64,000 nt of DNA, from contig CAYOLV010000003.1 in NCBI GenBank assembly GCA_964404895.1, forward strand, positions 310,001 through 374,000, read 5' to 3'. The position numbers and the translations under genes were made by a program. The DNA comes from JBGSUZ01 sp964404895 (GTDB lineage: Bacteria; Bacillota; Clostridia; Peptostreptococcales; Acidaminobacteraceae). The notes under the pieces were generated by a model, which had not been told where the DNA came from, searched no databases, and worked only from the letters and a program-made list of their open reading frames with translations. Positions 15,974 to 25,893 of this stretch are shown piece after piece (positions within the stretch are counted from its first letter, which is position 1; each line of letters begins with the position of its first letter).

Positions 15974-17164
15974 TTAAGCTTCAAAAGCTTCTTTTCTGAG
16001 AAGTTCAGCTTTATCTGTCTTTTCCCAAGGTACATTTAAATCAACTCTGCCCATGTGACCATAAGCAGCAAGTTGTCTGTAAAGCGGTCTTCTAAGACCA
16101 AGGTCTCTGATGATTGCAGCTGGTCTAAGATCAAAGTGCTTCGCAACCAATTCTTCGATTTTTTCTTCAGATACTTTGCTTGTACCAAATGTTTCAACAA
16201 GAACTGAAACCGGTTTAGCTACGCCGATTGCGTATGCAAGTTCGATTTCACATTTGTCCGCAAGACCTGCCGCTACAATGTTCTTCGCAACATATCTTGC
16301 TGCGTAAGCTGCTGAACGGTCTACTTTTGTTGGATCTTTTCCCGAGAAAGCGCCGCCGCCGTGTCTTGAGTACCCACCGTAAGTATCTACGATGATTTTT
16401 CTGCCAGTAAGACCTGAGTCACCTTGAGGTCCACCGATAACAAAACGACCTGTTGGGTTGATGAAGTATTTTGTGTTGGCATCTAATAATTCTGCAGGTA
16501 CAACGTGGTTGACAACAAGTCTCTTAAGATCTGCTTCGATTTGCTCGTGGCTCACTTCAGGGCTGTGTTGTGTAGAAATAACGATTGTGTCTACACGAAC
16601 AGGTTTGTCGCCATCGTACTCAACTGTAACTTGTGTCTTACCATCTGGTCTAAGGTAATCTACCATAGAATTTTTTCTAACTTCTGACAATCTGAATGCC
16701 AATTTATGAGCCAATGAAATTGGAAGTGGCATTAATTCTTCTGTTTCGTTACAAGCAAAACCAAACATCAAGCCTTGGTCGCCTGCGCCAGTTGCTTCAA
16801 TATCGTCTTTCATTTGACCATCTCTGTGCTCGAGGGCTTCATCAACGCCCATTGCGATATCTGCTGACTGCTCATCGATTGCAACGAGTACCGCACAAGT
16901 ATCTGCATCAAAACCATACTTCGCTCTTGTGTAACCGATTTCTCTAATAGTTTCTCTAACTGTTTTTTGGATGTCTACATAACAGTTTGTTGAGATTTCA
17001 CCCATAACGAGGACAAGACCTGTTGTTACAGATGTTTCACAAGCAACTCTAGCCGTAGGGTCTTGAGTGATGATTGCGTCAAGTACCGCATCTGAGATTT
17101 GATCACATATTTTATCTGGATGTCCCTCTGTTACGCTTTCAGACGTAAATAATCTTTTTTTCAT
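15974..17164 (-). CDS. metK: S-adenosylmethionine synthetase MetK
   Basis: A 396-residue methionine adenosyltransferase, which makes S-adenosylmethionine from methionine and ATP. It starts KKRLFTSESVTEGHPDKICD with the ATP-binding histidine, and carries GAGDQGLMFGFA and the signature GGGAFSGKDPTKVDRSAAY near residues 260-280. Length and all motifs are standard. It lies downstream of a SAM-I riboswitch, so it is switched off when its product is abundant. Confidence 0.98.
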   Translation of the reverse strand: MKKRLFTSESVTEGHPDKICDQISDAVLDAIITQDPTARVACETSVTTGLVLVMGEISTNCYVDIQKTVRETIREIGYTRAKYGFDADTCAVLVAIDEQSADIAMGVDEALEHRDGQMKDDIEATGAGDQGLMFGFACNETEELMPLPISLAHKLAFRLSEVRKNSMVDYLRPDGKTQVTVEYDGDKPVRVDTIVISTQHSPEVSHEQIEADLKRLVVNHVVPAELLDANTKYFINPTGRFVIGGPQGDSGLTGRKIIVDTYGGYSRHGGGAFSGKDPTKVDRSAAYAARYVAKNIVAAGLADKCEIELAYAIGVAKPVSVLVETFGTSKVSEEKIEELVAKHFDLRPAAIIRDLGLRRPLYRQLAAYGHMGRVDLNVPWEKTDKAELLRKEAFEA

Positions 17165-17287
17165 TTTAATATCCTCCTTTGACGAATAGTTTCAACGAAC
17201 CTCTGTGGGGACAGAGTTCCTTCTACTTAGTTACACGCATTTTCACTGCGACGCCAGGAAAGCCTGTTTTGTTGCCAAAACTTTGCA

Positions 17288-17318
17288 TAAAAAAAGCCCC
17301 TTCACGCGAAGAGGCTAA
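17288..17318 (-). terminator. Riboswitch-controlled terminator before metK
   Basis: AGCC-CTTC and GAAG-GGCT form a stem with an ACGC-type loop, followed by a run of eight Ts on the minus strand. It is the expression platform of the adjacent SAM-I aptamer. Confidence 0.85.
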
Positions 17319-17338
17319 ACTTTAAAAGTTCTTTTCCT

Positions 17339-17449
17339 CCTCATCTTCCAGATTGTCCCCGCCATGGAACATTCTGTAGGATTTAGCACCGTGTTATAAC
17401 CGGTTGCTGGACTTCATTGGGCCTATTCCCTCCGTCGCTCTCAATAAGG
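17339..17449 (-). promoter_or_regulatory. SAM-I (S-box) riboswitch aptamer
   Basis: On the minus strand the S-box landmarks appear in order: CCTTAT-TGAGAG at the 5' side, CGGAGGGA, GGCCCAATGAAGTCCAGCAACC (shown as its parts GGCCC, ATGAAG and CAGCAACC), GGTGCTAAATCC, and a closing GATGAGG. The ends pair as CCTTAT with ATGAGG to form P1. It lies between a strong promoter and a terminator before metK. The remainder of the 450-base gap between metK and the next gene holds only these regulatory parts. Confidence 0.95.
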
Positions 17450-17479
17450 TGATTTAATTGTGTCTAAAAGACAATGCTG

Positions 17480-17508
17480 ATTATATCATTCTTGTTTTTT
17501 ATTTGCAA
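17480..17508 (-). promoter_or_regulatory. SigA-type promoter of metK
   Basis: TTGCAA, 17 bases, TATAAT on the minus strand, placing the RNA start just before the riboswitch. Confidence 0.85.
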
Positions 17509-17615
17509 GACCATTTTTTAAAAAAGATACTCTTTTGTAATGTTTTCTTAACGTCACTGTAAAAGGAATGCGCCTCTCAATGTATTATAATGAAACATGT
17601 AAAGAAGGTGATGCT

Positions 17616-20519
17616 ATGACATTAAGAAAACACAATTCATTTGGGCAAAAATTTACGGGTCTTTTGTTAATTGCAACAATGCTAGCACCGATCCAATCAT
17701 TTGCTGACTACCGAGTAATTTACCAAGATGTTGAAAAAACCGAACTCTCTTCAGGCGTTACATATGAACAACATCTAAAACTCACCACTGGAGGCTGGGT
17801 CAATTTAAACGTCATGCGGGTCGACCTCGAAAATCCTAACATCGACATTAAACCCTTATACCCAGAAACTGCCACTTCAAAGAGAGAAAAGCTCTCAAAA
17901 CTCGCTTCTAAGGAAAAAAATTTAATAGGCGCCATCAACGCCGACTTCTACGAACCAAAACTCAACACCCCTTTTGGCTCTGTCATCGACAGTGGCAGAA
18001 TGGTTATTTTAGGTTCTAGCAGCCCTAAGTACGCTTCATTGAACATTGATAAAACAAATTCTGCTTTTGTGGAATACCTCACAGGAACAGGCTTTGAGCT
18101 GTCTAATCCTAAAACTACTCTCAAAATCGATTTTAAAAACAAGCCCTACTACAACTATAGTTTCGCTAATATTTATGACCGAAACTGGGGCCCCAAGTCC
18201 ATCGGCCGTATTGCAGGCAAGCGGGTTGTGGAAATGGTGATTGTAGACAATGCCGTCACACAAATTGTAGAGAATGGTGATCCTTTAGAAATTCCTATGA
18301 ATGGCTATGTGGTCACTGGCATTGAAACTAAAGCTACTACAATATTCAATAATTTTGCAGTTGGCGATTATGTCTTTTTAGACAATCAGTCTTCATTGGC
18401 AAACTTAAACTTTTCTATAGGTGGCGGTTCTCAAATTGTAAAAGAAGGCAAAGCCCTTACGACCTATACCGTGGCAATCAATGGTCGGCAGCCTCGAACT
18501 GCTGTGGGCATTACTCAAAACCGAAAACAAATGATATTCCTAACCGTTGACGGTAGAACTAACAATTTCCGCGGTCTTGATATGAAAGAACTCTCTGCCT
18601 TAATGGTTGAACTCGGCGCTTACGAAGCCATTTGCATGGATGGCGGTGGTTCTACCGAAATGTTGGTCAAACAATTAGGTCAAACTTCTGCAGGGATTGT
18701 AAATACCCCTTCCGATGGTGGTGAGCGTTCTATTAAGAACGGTATCGGCATTATTTCCAAGTCCGAGTCCGGAACACTGGATCAGCTTATGATTAAGTCT
18801 GCTTCCGACAAAGTTCTAATCAACTCTTCGACGACACTGAATCTCATCGGCTTAGATGCCAATAGAAATACAGTCCAGTTAGACCCTGCACAAATCATCT
18901 GGTCGGTAACCGCTAACCATGGCACAGTGAAGAACAATCAACTGACCGCTACTAAAGTGGGAACCTTAACCGTAACCGCTACTTATGGCAACTTAAAAAT
19001 GACGAAAGATTTCACCGCTTACAATGACATTGTAGATATTGACTTCCTTCCAAAGGTTGTTCAACTCAGAACCAACGGTACTTTGCAGACCAAACTCACG
19101 GGCAGCACCACTAGTGGCTATACTTTACCACTCAGCCCAACCAGTGTCATTTGGAGCGTTCCAAGCAATCTCTTTAAAATAGCTCCAGACGGCACTATTA
19201 CGGCAAATGGAAAACCTGGCAAAGGGATATTAACCATCACCCTTGGCACTATCAAAAAACATATTCCCGTTATCGTCGGCGCAGACATAACGCCAGTAAA
19301 CAGTTTTGAAACGGTCGAGAACGGTATACCCGCTAGCGGTACCACTACAACATACCCGCCAGAAGTAAAAAGCATGTACACTCATGTCAGCGGCAGTGTA
19401 GACGGCAGCAACGCTGTGCAGTTGGCATATGATTTCCCAGCCCTTGAGGCGACTCGAGCCGTCTACATCAACTTCGCCCCTGGGGAACTGGTTTTAAACA
19501 CAGTTCCAGACAAACTGGGTCTAGACGTCTTCGGCACTCAAGGCAATAACCACTGGCTTCGAGGGAAAGTGACGGATTCAACAGGGGCAACCGCCCTCAT
19601 CGATTTTGCAACTGCAGTCAACTGGACGGGTTGGAAAAACGTTGAAGCTACACTTCCAAAGACCTTAGTCGCACCAATTACGGTCAATCAAATTTACCTT
19701 GCTGAGACCGACCCTGTTAAAATAGACAGCGGCAGCATCTTGATTGACAATCTGACGGCTGTTGTTGAGAAAAAGAATGACATTGTCTTACCAAAGGACG
19801 TTAATAAGCTTCCAAAAATGGAAGATATGAAAATCAAGACCAAAGGTGGTACACAAGTTGCCATTTATGGTGAATTTAGCGGCACTGAAGCACTTGGCAA
19901 TGTTGAAAACTACAAAGCTATCGCAACTGCTCTAAATAAGTACAAATATACTTACTTTGCAGGATCGGCAGACAAAACCATGACAGATTTGTTAAAGTCG
20001 GACATTCAAGCTTCAAAATATAACGAGACTATTATTGGACAAACCGTTATTGTCACCTTAAAGAGCAGCAATAACTCCTTTATTAAAGCAGACGCAACAC
20101 AGCTCGAAAAATTAATGGCGCGTATTAAGAACTTCCGTTATAAAAACTTAGTTATTGTCACCAACCACACCATGAACTTCTCTGATCCTTTAGAGGAAGA
20201 GCTGTTCACCAATCAATTGGAAACTTTAAACCGCGCAGGCGTCAAAACTTACATCCTCTCTGGCGGCCAGAGCAATGGTTATAATATTCGCTTGACCAAC
20301 AGCGCTACTGTCATTGATGTTCAGACACTTAATAAGTACAGCGGGTTTGATTTGAAAACAGGTTCAGCAATCCTCGCCATGAATATTACAGGCGACAAAG
20401 TGGAATTTGAAGTCAAGGCCCTTAACTTTATTGTTAAAAAACCCGCTAATGACAAAAGAGTCAAAGCACCGAGCAATATTAAGTTTAAGACCATACGCCC
20501 CGCTAGTATATCCAAATAA
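17616..20519 (+). CDS. Secreted multidomain protein with phosphodiester glycosidase (NAGPA-like) domain
   Basis: About 967 residues from the ATG at 17616 (AAGGTGATGCT upstream). A signal peptide (LLLIATMLAPIQSFA) comes first. Residues of roughly 75-390 form the NAGPA/DUF2233 domain, shown by GAINADFYEP, GGGSQIV, INGRQPRTAVGI, VDGRT and CMDGGGSTEML. Two bacterial Ig-like repeats follow, each with an 'IIWSV' or 'VIWSV' strand. Next comes a carbohydrate-binding-like beta-sandwich with ILIDNLTAVVE. The last 230 residues resemble a calcineurin-type phosphoesterase that has lost its metal ligands. It probably acts on cell-surface or extracellular polysaccharide. Confidence 0.85.
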   Translation: MTLRKHNSFGQKFTGLLLIATMLAPIQSFADYRVIYQDVEKTELSSGVTYEQHLKLTTGGWVNLNVMRVDLENPNIDIKPLYPETATSKREKLSKLASKEKNLIGAINADFYEPKLNTPFGSVIDSGRMVILGSSSPKYASLNIDKTNSAFVEYLTGTGFELSNPKTTLKIDFKNKPYYNYSFANIYDRNWGPKSIGRIAGKRVVEMVIVDNAVTQIVENGDPLEIPMNGYVVTGIETKATTIFNNFAVGDYVFLDNQSSLANLNFSIGGGSQIVKEGKALTTYTVAINGRQPRTAVGITQNRKQMIFLTVDGRTNNFRGLDMKELSALMVELGAYEAICMDGGGSTEMLVKQLGQTSAGIVNTPSDGGERSIKNGIGIISKSESGTLDQLMIKSASDKVLINSSTTLNLIGLDANRNTVQLDPAQIIWSVTANHGTVKNNQLTATKVGTLTVTATYGNLKMTKDFTAYNDIVDIDFLPKVVQLRTNGTLQTKLTGSTTSGYTLPLSPTSVIWSVPSNLFKIAPDGTITANGKPGKGILTITLGTIKKHIPVIVGADITPVNSFETVENGIPASGTTTTYPPEVKSMYTHVSGSVDGSNAVQLAYDFPALEATRAVYINFAPGELVLNTVPDKLGLDVFGTQGNNHWLRGKVTDSTGATALIDFATAVNWTGWKNVEATLPKTLVAPITVNQIYLAETDPVKIDSGSILIDNLTAVVEKKNDIVLPKDVNKLPKMEDMKIKTKGGTQVAIYGEFSGTEALGNVENYKAIATALNKYKYTYFAGSADKTMTDLLKSDIQASKYNETIIGQTVIVTLKSSNNSFIKADATQLEKLMARIKNFRYKNLVIVTNHTMNFSDPLEEELFTNQLETLNRAGVKTYILSGGQSNGYNIRLTNSATVIDVQTLNKYSGFDLKTGSAILAMNITGDKVEFEVKALNFIVKKPANDKRVKAPSNIKFKTIRPASISK

Positions 20520-20530
20520 TTACTTTCATT

Positions 20531-20605
20531 AAAAAGGACTGCCCTTAGATTTTATGGGATGCGCATTGCATCTCATATCTTCTAATTAGGCAGTCCCTTT
20601 TTATA
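20531..20605 (+). terminator. Terminator of the large secreted protein gene
   Basis: AAAAAGGACTGCC pairs with GGCAGTCC-TTTTT, and a nested stem (GGGATGC / GCATCTC region) fills the middle. The T-tract is on the plus strand; A-rich flanks allow it to serve the convergent AEC gene too. Confidence 0.75.
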
Positions 20606-20646
20606 TGCTCATTTAATGTACTTGTTTAATGTACTTAACCAATACT

Positions 20647-21552
20647 CTAAGTCAATATTCTAACCACAATGGGAATAGTCACCACACTGAGCAAGGTGGA
20701 AATGTAAATCAACTTCGCCGCCAGTTGATAGTCGCTCCCATATTTGGAAGCAATAATCGCCGTATTGGCAGCCGCTGGCATAGCTGCAATTAAAACAGGA
20801 ATATTGAGGAGCATCCCTTCCACACCGCAAAGTCTGAGCACCAACCAAACACTGGCAGGCTGAACAATCAACCTTATGAAACTGATGATAAAGACCTTCC
20901 ATTCTCTCATAATAGTACGCATCTCTGTCTGAGCTAAGATAAAGCCAATAAACATCATGGAAAGTGGGGTTGTCGTGTCCCCGATCATTTTGAGGGTCGC
21001 CTCGATAGGTGCAGGCAATTCAATGGAGAAGGCAAAGAGGGTAAAACCAATGAGCACCGCCACCAATCCTGGGTTGAGAAAGCCTTTCCGCTTTTCCTTA
21101 TGGTCGCTGTTTCGGTTCATGAGGTAAACCCCATAACTCCATACCAAAACTGAAAAACTCAGGTTATAAACAGCCGTATAGAATACGCCTTGAGCCCCAA
21201 AGACCACCTGTACCACAGGATAACCCATGTACCCTACATTAGAAAACAACAAAGTATATTCGAAAACGTCTCGTTCCTTCCCCTTAACTCGAATTAGCTT
21301 AGAAAATCCTTTTGCCGTGATGGAAAACCCTGCATAGACGACAAAACTCATCACGACGAAAATCCCGCTGGTTTTGAGCATTTCCATAGTAAAGGGCTGG
21401 TTCATAGAGACAATCAAGTAGGCAGGAAGTGCCACATTAATAACCAAGTTGCCAATTTCTTTATTGATAGCATCTGAGACGATGTTAAGCTTTCTAATGA
21501 CATAGCCTACAATAATCAGTAAAAATAAAATAATGACTTGCTGAACGACCAA
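20647..21552 (-). CDS. AEC family transporter (auxin efflux carrier-like)
   Basis: A 301-residue membrane protein with about ten hydrophobic segments, starting VVQQVIILFLLIIVGYVIRK. Conserved features of the AEC family are seen in NLVINVALPAYLIVSM and in the C-terminal repeat IPVLIAAMPAAANTAIIASKYG. Members in anaerobes export or exchange carboxylates such as malate, but the substrate is not evident. It starts at TTG after AGGAGGTGACATC and follows the unknown gene by 11 bases, so they form one unit with the phosphoglucomutase gene. Confidence 0.92.
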   Translation of the reverse strand: MVVQQVIILFLLIIVGYVIRKLNIVSDAINKEIGNLVINVALPAYLIVSMNQPFTMEMLKTSGIFVVMSFVVYAGFSITAKGFSKLIRVKGKERDVFEYTLLFSNVGYMGYPVVQVVFGAQGVFYTAVYNLSFSVLVWSYGVYLMNRNSDHKEKRKGFLNPGLVAVLIGFTLFAFSIELPAPIEATLKMIGDTTTPLSMMFIGFILAQTEMRTIMREWKVFIISFIRLIVQPASVWLVLRLCGVEGMLLNIPVLIAAMPAAANTAIIASKYGSDYQLAAKLIYISTLLSVVTIPIVVRILT

Positions 21553-21563
21553 GATGTCACCTC

Positions 21564-22796
21564 CTAAGACTGAGTATCCTCAAGGTACTCATATAAGTTG
21601 CCGTACCCACTGGTTACAAAATCATAGAGTATCGACTGATCGGCAGTCATTTCGCCAATTTTAGCCAGCATGCTTTCAAAATGCTTGTTGAGAGCCATGT
21701 CGATATGGTCAAGATTTTCCAGTTCAAAGGTGGAGATTACCATCTGCTCTTCGTCGGTAATATAATAATTGGCGTAAACATCGCCACTTAAATAATAAAC
21801 AGCTTGACTGACGTGCTGGTTATTTGTATTGAATTGGGTAAACAAATCCCCCGCCCCATGACCGTTAATCAACATTTCAGGGTAAGCTTCTTCAAAAAAG
21901 TCTTTGAAGGCTTCGTCAAGGATTTCATAAACTGCAATATGCTCCCGTTTTCGAAGCTGGAACGAGGCTTCGTAGGCTGAAATACTTAAAACAGTGATGA
22001 GCTTGATGCCTACAATTCGTCTGCCCTTTCCCGTGTCCGCAACTTCAAGTTGGAGATGAATCAATTTATAACGGTCATACTGATCTATTAGCGCCTCGCA
22101 TCGATAGGTCTTTAGGTTCCTTACCCCTTCCACCACCTTGCTCTCTAATTCATGAATGGTGTTTTTAAGCAGGGTTCCAGGTGCTGCCACTTCCCGATAC
22201 CAAGCGCTAGGCACAGCCACATCCGACAGGTACATAAACCCGCTTTCGTCGTGACCCGTCATACGCATAAGACCGTAGTTGAGGCGTTCTAAATCGGTTT
22301 CTACATAAGGTCCTACCAAATCGTAGAGTTCTAATGCCCCTTCGCCTTTCAATACTAAGGGTTGAATAATTTCCGGGAAATCCGGTAAAATATCATATTC
22401 AATATGGACGCTTTGAGGGTCTAGAAGATAGGCCTCGTAAATAAGATGTCGATACTGTTCATAGGAAATTTCTACAAAATTTCCGCCCAGACCCCCTGTG
22501 ACTTTAAGAATCTCTTTTTGGATTTCTGGTTCAGAGGCGTCCACAAATAACTGATAGCCATCTATGCCATATTCCTCATAGTCTAAATGGAGGACTTGTG
22601 TCAACGCCTCCCCCCGCTCATTTTGAAAATGGGCAATGATGCCCACCACACCCATGAGTCTTGTGTTTGTTGCCACTGCACCTATAAATTTTAGCTTTGG
22701 CACGAAAGAAGAGCCGTTAAAAGCTCTTCCTTTTGCCGCCATTCCTAGACCACCTGTTTTGCCGCCTTGCAATAATTTAAAATTACGTTTATTCAA
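21564..22796 (-). CDS. Uncharacterised protein in the phosphoglucomutase operon
   Basis: About 410 residues and not recognised. There is no signal peptide or membrane segment. The first 30 residues are glycine-rich and basic (LLQGGKTGGLGMAAKGRAF), followed by a mixed alpha/beta body and an acidic C-terminus. It contains several 'HLDYEEYGIDGYQLF'-like acidic strands and no motif I can name. The start is unclear: a TTG at 22796 has GGAG nine bases upstream and is used here; a TTG at 22811 and an internal ATG are alternatives. It lies 17-32 bases after the sugar mutase and just before an AEC transporter. Confidence 0.75.
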   Translation of the reverse strand: MNKRNFKLLQGGKTGGLGMAAKGRAFNGSSFVPKLKFIGAVATNTRLMGVVGIIAHFQNERGEALTQVLHLDYEEYGIDGYQLFVDASEPEIQKEILKVTGGLGGNFVEISYEQYRHLIYEAYLLDPQSVHIEYDILPDFPEIIQPLVLKGEGALELYDLVGPYVETDLERLNYGLMRMTGHDESGFMYLSDVAVPSAWYREVAAPGTLLKNTIHELESKVVEGVRNLKTYRCEALIDQYDRYKLIHLQLEVADTGKGRRIVGIKLITVLSISAYEASFQLRKREHIAVYEILDEAFKDFFEEAYPEMLINGHGAGDLFTQFNTNNQHVSQAVYYLSGDVYANYYITDEEQMVISTFELENLDHIDMALNKHFESMLAKIGEMTADQSILYDFVTSGYGNLYEYLEDTQS

Positions 22797-22828
22797 AACT
22801 ATATTCTCCAACGCATCTTCTGTTGCGC

Positions 22829-24508
22829 TTATCCTACTAAGACTTTCTCTAATATTTTTTCTTTCAATATTGCCAGTTTTTCCATGGATTCATCTTCGCC
22901 ATCGGTTTTGACACCTAAATAAACTTTGATTTTTGGTTCAGTCCCCGATGGGCGAATCGCAAACCAAGAACCCTTTTCAAGGAAGAATTTAAGTACGTCT
23001 GACTTTGGCAATCCCGTCTCGTCATTGGCATAGTCTACCATTTTTTCCACCGTCATGCCCGCAATTTCTTTAAGCTCTAAGTTTCTGACAAAAGCCATCA
23101 TAGCTGCAATTTCTTCCATGCCCGTCTTGCCCTTTTTGCTGATCGAAATCAAATCTTCTTTATAATAGCCGTGAGCTTCATAGAGTTCCTCTAAACGGTC
23201 TAAAAGGCTCGTCCCATTAGATGAATAGTAAAGAATCATCTCCATAATCAATAAGGCTGCAATGACCCCATCCTTGTCTCGAACGTCTGTGCCTGTTAAA
23301 TAGCCATAACTTTCCTCATAGCCAAAGAAGAAGTCCTTTGAACCATCTTCAAATTGTCGAATTTTGTCCCCAATAAATTTGAACCCCGTTAGCGTACTGA
23401 TAATTTCTGCGCCCTTATCAGCTGCAATATCTGCTCCAAATCTTGAAGTTACAATGGTATCAATCACCACAGGGTGGGCAGGTATATCTTTGGTATGGCT
23501 AAAGAGGTAGTCGATGAGAAGAGCCCCGGTCTGGTTCCCCGTCAGTTTTACATAGCGGTCTTGATCATCTTTGACGAGGACCCCTACTCTATCACAGTCT
23601 GGATCTGTTGCAATGACTGCTAAGGCATCTTCTTTAAGGGCATATTCTACACCCAGTTCAAAGGCCTTTTCCTCTTCTGGGTTAGGATAGGAAACCGTTG
23701 GGAACTCACCATTTGGAATCATTTGTTCCAAGACTTCTACAAGTCCTGTATAACCTAACTCTTTAGCAATCAGGGTTACAGGTCTGCCTCCCGTTCCGTG
23801 TAGAGGTGTATAGACAATGGACTGGTTTTTCATCTTCTTAAAAATATCAGGGTTTCTGAGTTTGGCTTTGACACCTTTCATATAGGCCAAATCCACTGCG
23901 TAATCCACCAGTTCTAACAGACCCAGCGTTTCAGCTTCTTTTTTCGGCAAAGTTTTCACCAAGCTGACATCTGTTACTTTTTCAACTTCAGCAATAACTT
24001 GATCGGCATAAAAAGGCAGCAACTGGCTGCCATCGTCTCCATAAATCTTATAGCCGTTGTATTCTGGCGGGTTGTGACTGGCTGTAATGACAATTCCTGC
24101 GCTGGCCTTTAAAGTTCTCACTGCAAAGGACAACTCCGGGGTGGTGCGAATATCTTCAAACAAATAGGCTTTAATGCCGTTGCCCGCCATGACAAGCGCT
24201 GAGGCTTCCGCAAATTCTTTTGACTTTCTTCTAGAGTCGTGGGCAATGACGATTGCCTTTTGACCCGATGATTGTTGGTTGATATAGCTTGCAAATCCTT
24301 GGGATGCCATCTGAATAACATAATTATTCATCCGGTTGATTCCCGCTCCGATCACACCGCGCATACCCCCAGTGCCGAACTCTAAAGTTCTGTAGAAACG
24401 GTCTTCTATCTCTTTTGAATTTCCTGATAGGGCTTCTAACTCTTCCTTTGTTGCCTCGTCGATGAGGGGGTTGTTTAGCCAACTTTCATAAGCTTTCATA
24501 TAGTCCAT
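22829..24508 (-). CDS. pgcA: Phosphoglucomutase/phosphomannomutase (PgcA-like)
   Basis: A 559-residue alpha-D-phosphohexomutase, which interconverts glucose-1-phosphate and glucose-6-phosphate or similar sugars for glycan precursors. The catalytic serine lies in VITASHNPPEYNGYKIYG. The metal-binding loop is ATDPDCDRVG, the sugar-binding loop is FFFGYEESYG, and the phosphate-binding loop near the end is RPSGTEPKIKVYL. All four are intact. The ATG at 24508 follows GGAGGTGTCCC. Length matches the Firmicute PgcA class. Confidence 0.95.
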   Translation of the reverse strand: MDYMKAYESWLNNPLIDEATKEELEALSGNSKEIEDRFYRTLEFGTGGMRGVIGAGINRMNNYVIQMASQGFASYINQQSSGQKAIVIAHDSRRKSKEFAEASALVMAGNGIKAYLFEDIRTTPELSFAVRTLKASAGIVITASHNPPEYNGYKIYGDDGSQLLPFYADQVIAEVEKVTDVSLVKTLPKKEAETLGLLELVDYAVDLAYMKGVKAKLRNPDIFKKMKNQSIVYTPLHGTGGRPVTLIAKELGYTGLVEVLEQMIPNGEFPTVSYPNPEEEKAFELGVEYALKEDALAVIATDPDCDRVGVLVKDDQDRYVKLTGNQTGALLIDYLFSHTKDIPAHPVVIDTIVTSRFGADIAADKGAEIISTLTGFKFIGDKIRQFEDGSKDFFFGYEESYGYLTGTDVRDKDGVIAALLIMEMILYYSSNGTSLLDRLEELYEAHGYYKEDLISISKKGKTGMEEIAAMMAFVRNLELKEIAGMTVEKMVDYANDETGLPKSDVLKFFLEKGSWFAIRPSGTEPKIKVYLGVKTDGEDESMEKLAILKEKILEKVLVG

Positions 24509-24571
24509 GGGACACCTCCAAATATTTGTCTATCTCAGAATGATTTGCATTTTTTAGCCGTTGCAATCGAA

Positions 24572-25801
24572 TCAGCGACCTTCTTTCATTAAAGCGTCGA
24601 GAAGAGAATAGGCCAACTCATCGATCATATAATTTTGATAAACGGAAGTCTGCTTTACCAAATTTGGCAAATGACTTAGTTTTTGCTCATGAACCTGTCG
24701 CTCTGTCGGTTTGATTTCCAGCTCATAACAAACCCTTTGCATAAATTCATTGTCTTTGAATATGGCGTATCTGTCAATATCCAAGCCTGCTGCTACGTGT
24801 TCTAAAAGGGCAAGAACCGCATCTCTATATCCTGAATTTGGCGGTAATTTTAACAAGCTAAAGAATTTAGGCAAAATGGACTCAAAGAGCAATCTTTTGG
24901 GGTCTTTGTCTGGCAGTCCCATTTGTTTGGCAATAAAGGCGATGTCTTCATCTTTTAAACCTGACAGCCACTTGCAGTAATATGTATCGTCTAGAGTAGG
25001 TTTTATATAGTAACTTTGCCCAATCCATTTATTAAAGACTTTTAAAGTGTCATAATAACCCATTTGCAGATTTCGCCTTGAGGTCTCAGGCAGAAGTTCC
25101 AAGGTTCTTCCCAAGTTGCCAGAATGTTTGATTGCCGTCACTTTTACTTCATTTTTCTTATCTTGAATTTTTTGCTTAAATCCTAGCCCATTTAATTCGA
25201 TGGTAATGATCTCATCAAATCCCTTAGCGGTCAATAAACTTATGGGCAGATTGTCGTAAAACCCTCCATCCACATAAAGCTTGCCGTCTATTCGTTCAAT
25301 CTGAAAAACAGGCAAGTTCGCCGAGGCAATTAAATATTCAGCCATGTGCCCCACAGGGACATCTTCTTTATAAATCTGAGTGGGTTTTAAATCTGTTAAA
25401 GATACGGTCATAAATCCAAAAGTCTTTGAGGACTTTCGAATCACATCTTCCTTCAAATGGCTGCTAATCAGTTCTCTTAAAGGTCTAATGTCTAAACCTT
25501 TTTGCCCGGCCAATTTTCTAAGAGAGGCGATTACCCGTTGAAAATCCTTTCCTTCTAAATCCATTTTGATCATTTTTTCGATGAGATGGTCATCTCCTGC
25601 AATAATCCTTGAAGGAGACATATTATACCACATTTCATAAGCCACATCAAAATCGTCTTGCATAAAAAAGGCCCCGTTTAGAGCCCCAATAGAAGTCCCT
25701 GCTACGCCCTCAAACTCTATCCCCAGTTCTCTCAGCGCTTTCCATGCCCCTATCTGAAAGGCCCCTTTTGCGCCTCCGCCTTCTAATACAATGCCTAACA
25801 T
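24572..25801 (-). CDS. Patatin-like phospholipase family protein
   Basis: A 409-residue protein with the patatin fold in its first half. The oxyanion loop is EGGGAKGAFQIGA near the N-terminus, the nucleophile elbow is GTSIG, and the paired aspartate is in YVDGGFYDNLP, so the Ser-Asp dyad is complete. The C-terminal 200 residues are helical and unique. The enzyme is probably an acyl hydrolase at the inner membrane face; no signal peptide is present. The ATG at 25801 lies after GGAGGTGACGCTG, in preference to a GTG at 25810. Confidence 0.9.
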   Translation of the reverse strand: MLGIVLEGGGAKGAFQIGAWKALRELGIEFEGVAGTSIGALNGAFFMQDDFDVAYEMWYNMSPSRIIAGDDHLIEKMIKMDLEGKDFQRVIASLRKLAGQKGLDIRPLRELISSHLKEDVIRKSSKTFGFMTVSLTDLKPTQIYKEDVPVGHMAEYLIASANLPVFQIERIDGKLYVDGGFYDNLPISLLTAKGFDEIITIELNGLGFKQKIQDKKNEVKVTAIKHSGNLGRTLELLPETSRRNLQMGYYDTLKVFNKWIGQSYYIKPTLDDTYYCKWLSGLKDEDIAFIAKQMGLPDKDPKRLLFESILPKFFSLLKLPPNSGYRDAVLALLEHVAAGLDIDRYAIFKDNEFMQRVCYELEIKPTERQVHEQKLSHLPNLVKQTSVYQNYMIDELAYSLLDALMKEGR

Positions 25802-25893
25802 CAGCGTCACCTCCTTATGCTCACATCTTCAATGGAACCCGTTGATTGCCTCTGACTTATTTATGCCCACAAGTTGTCCTGCTGAACCCAACA

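Noticed and set aside
15844..16035. A 63-codon frame at the 3' end of metK
   Set aside because: It overlaps metK, the metK terminator and the hairpin repeat, and looks accidental.
17563..17591. SigA promoter for the large secreted protein gene
   Set aside because: A TATAAT at 17586-17591 is good, but no -35 at usable spacing was found and the gene start is only 25 bases further on, so it is not listed.
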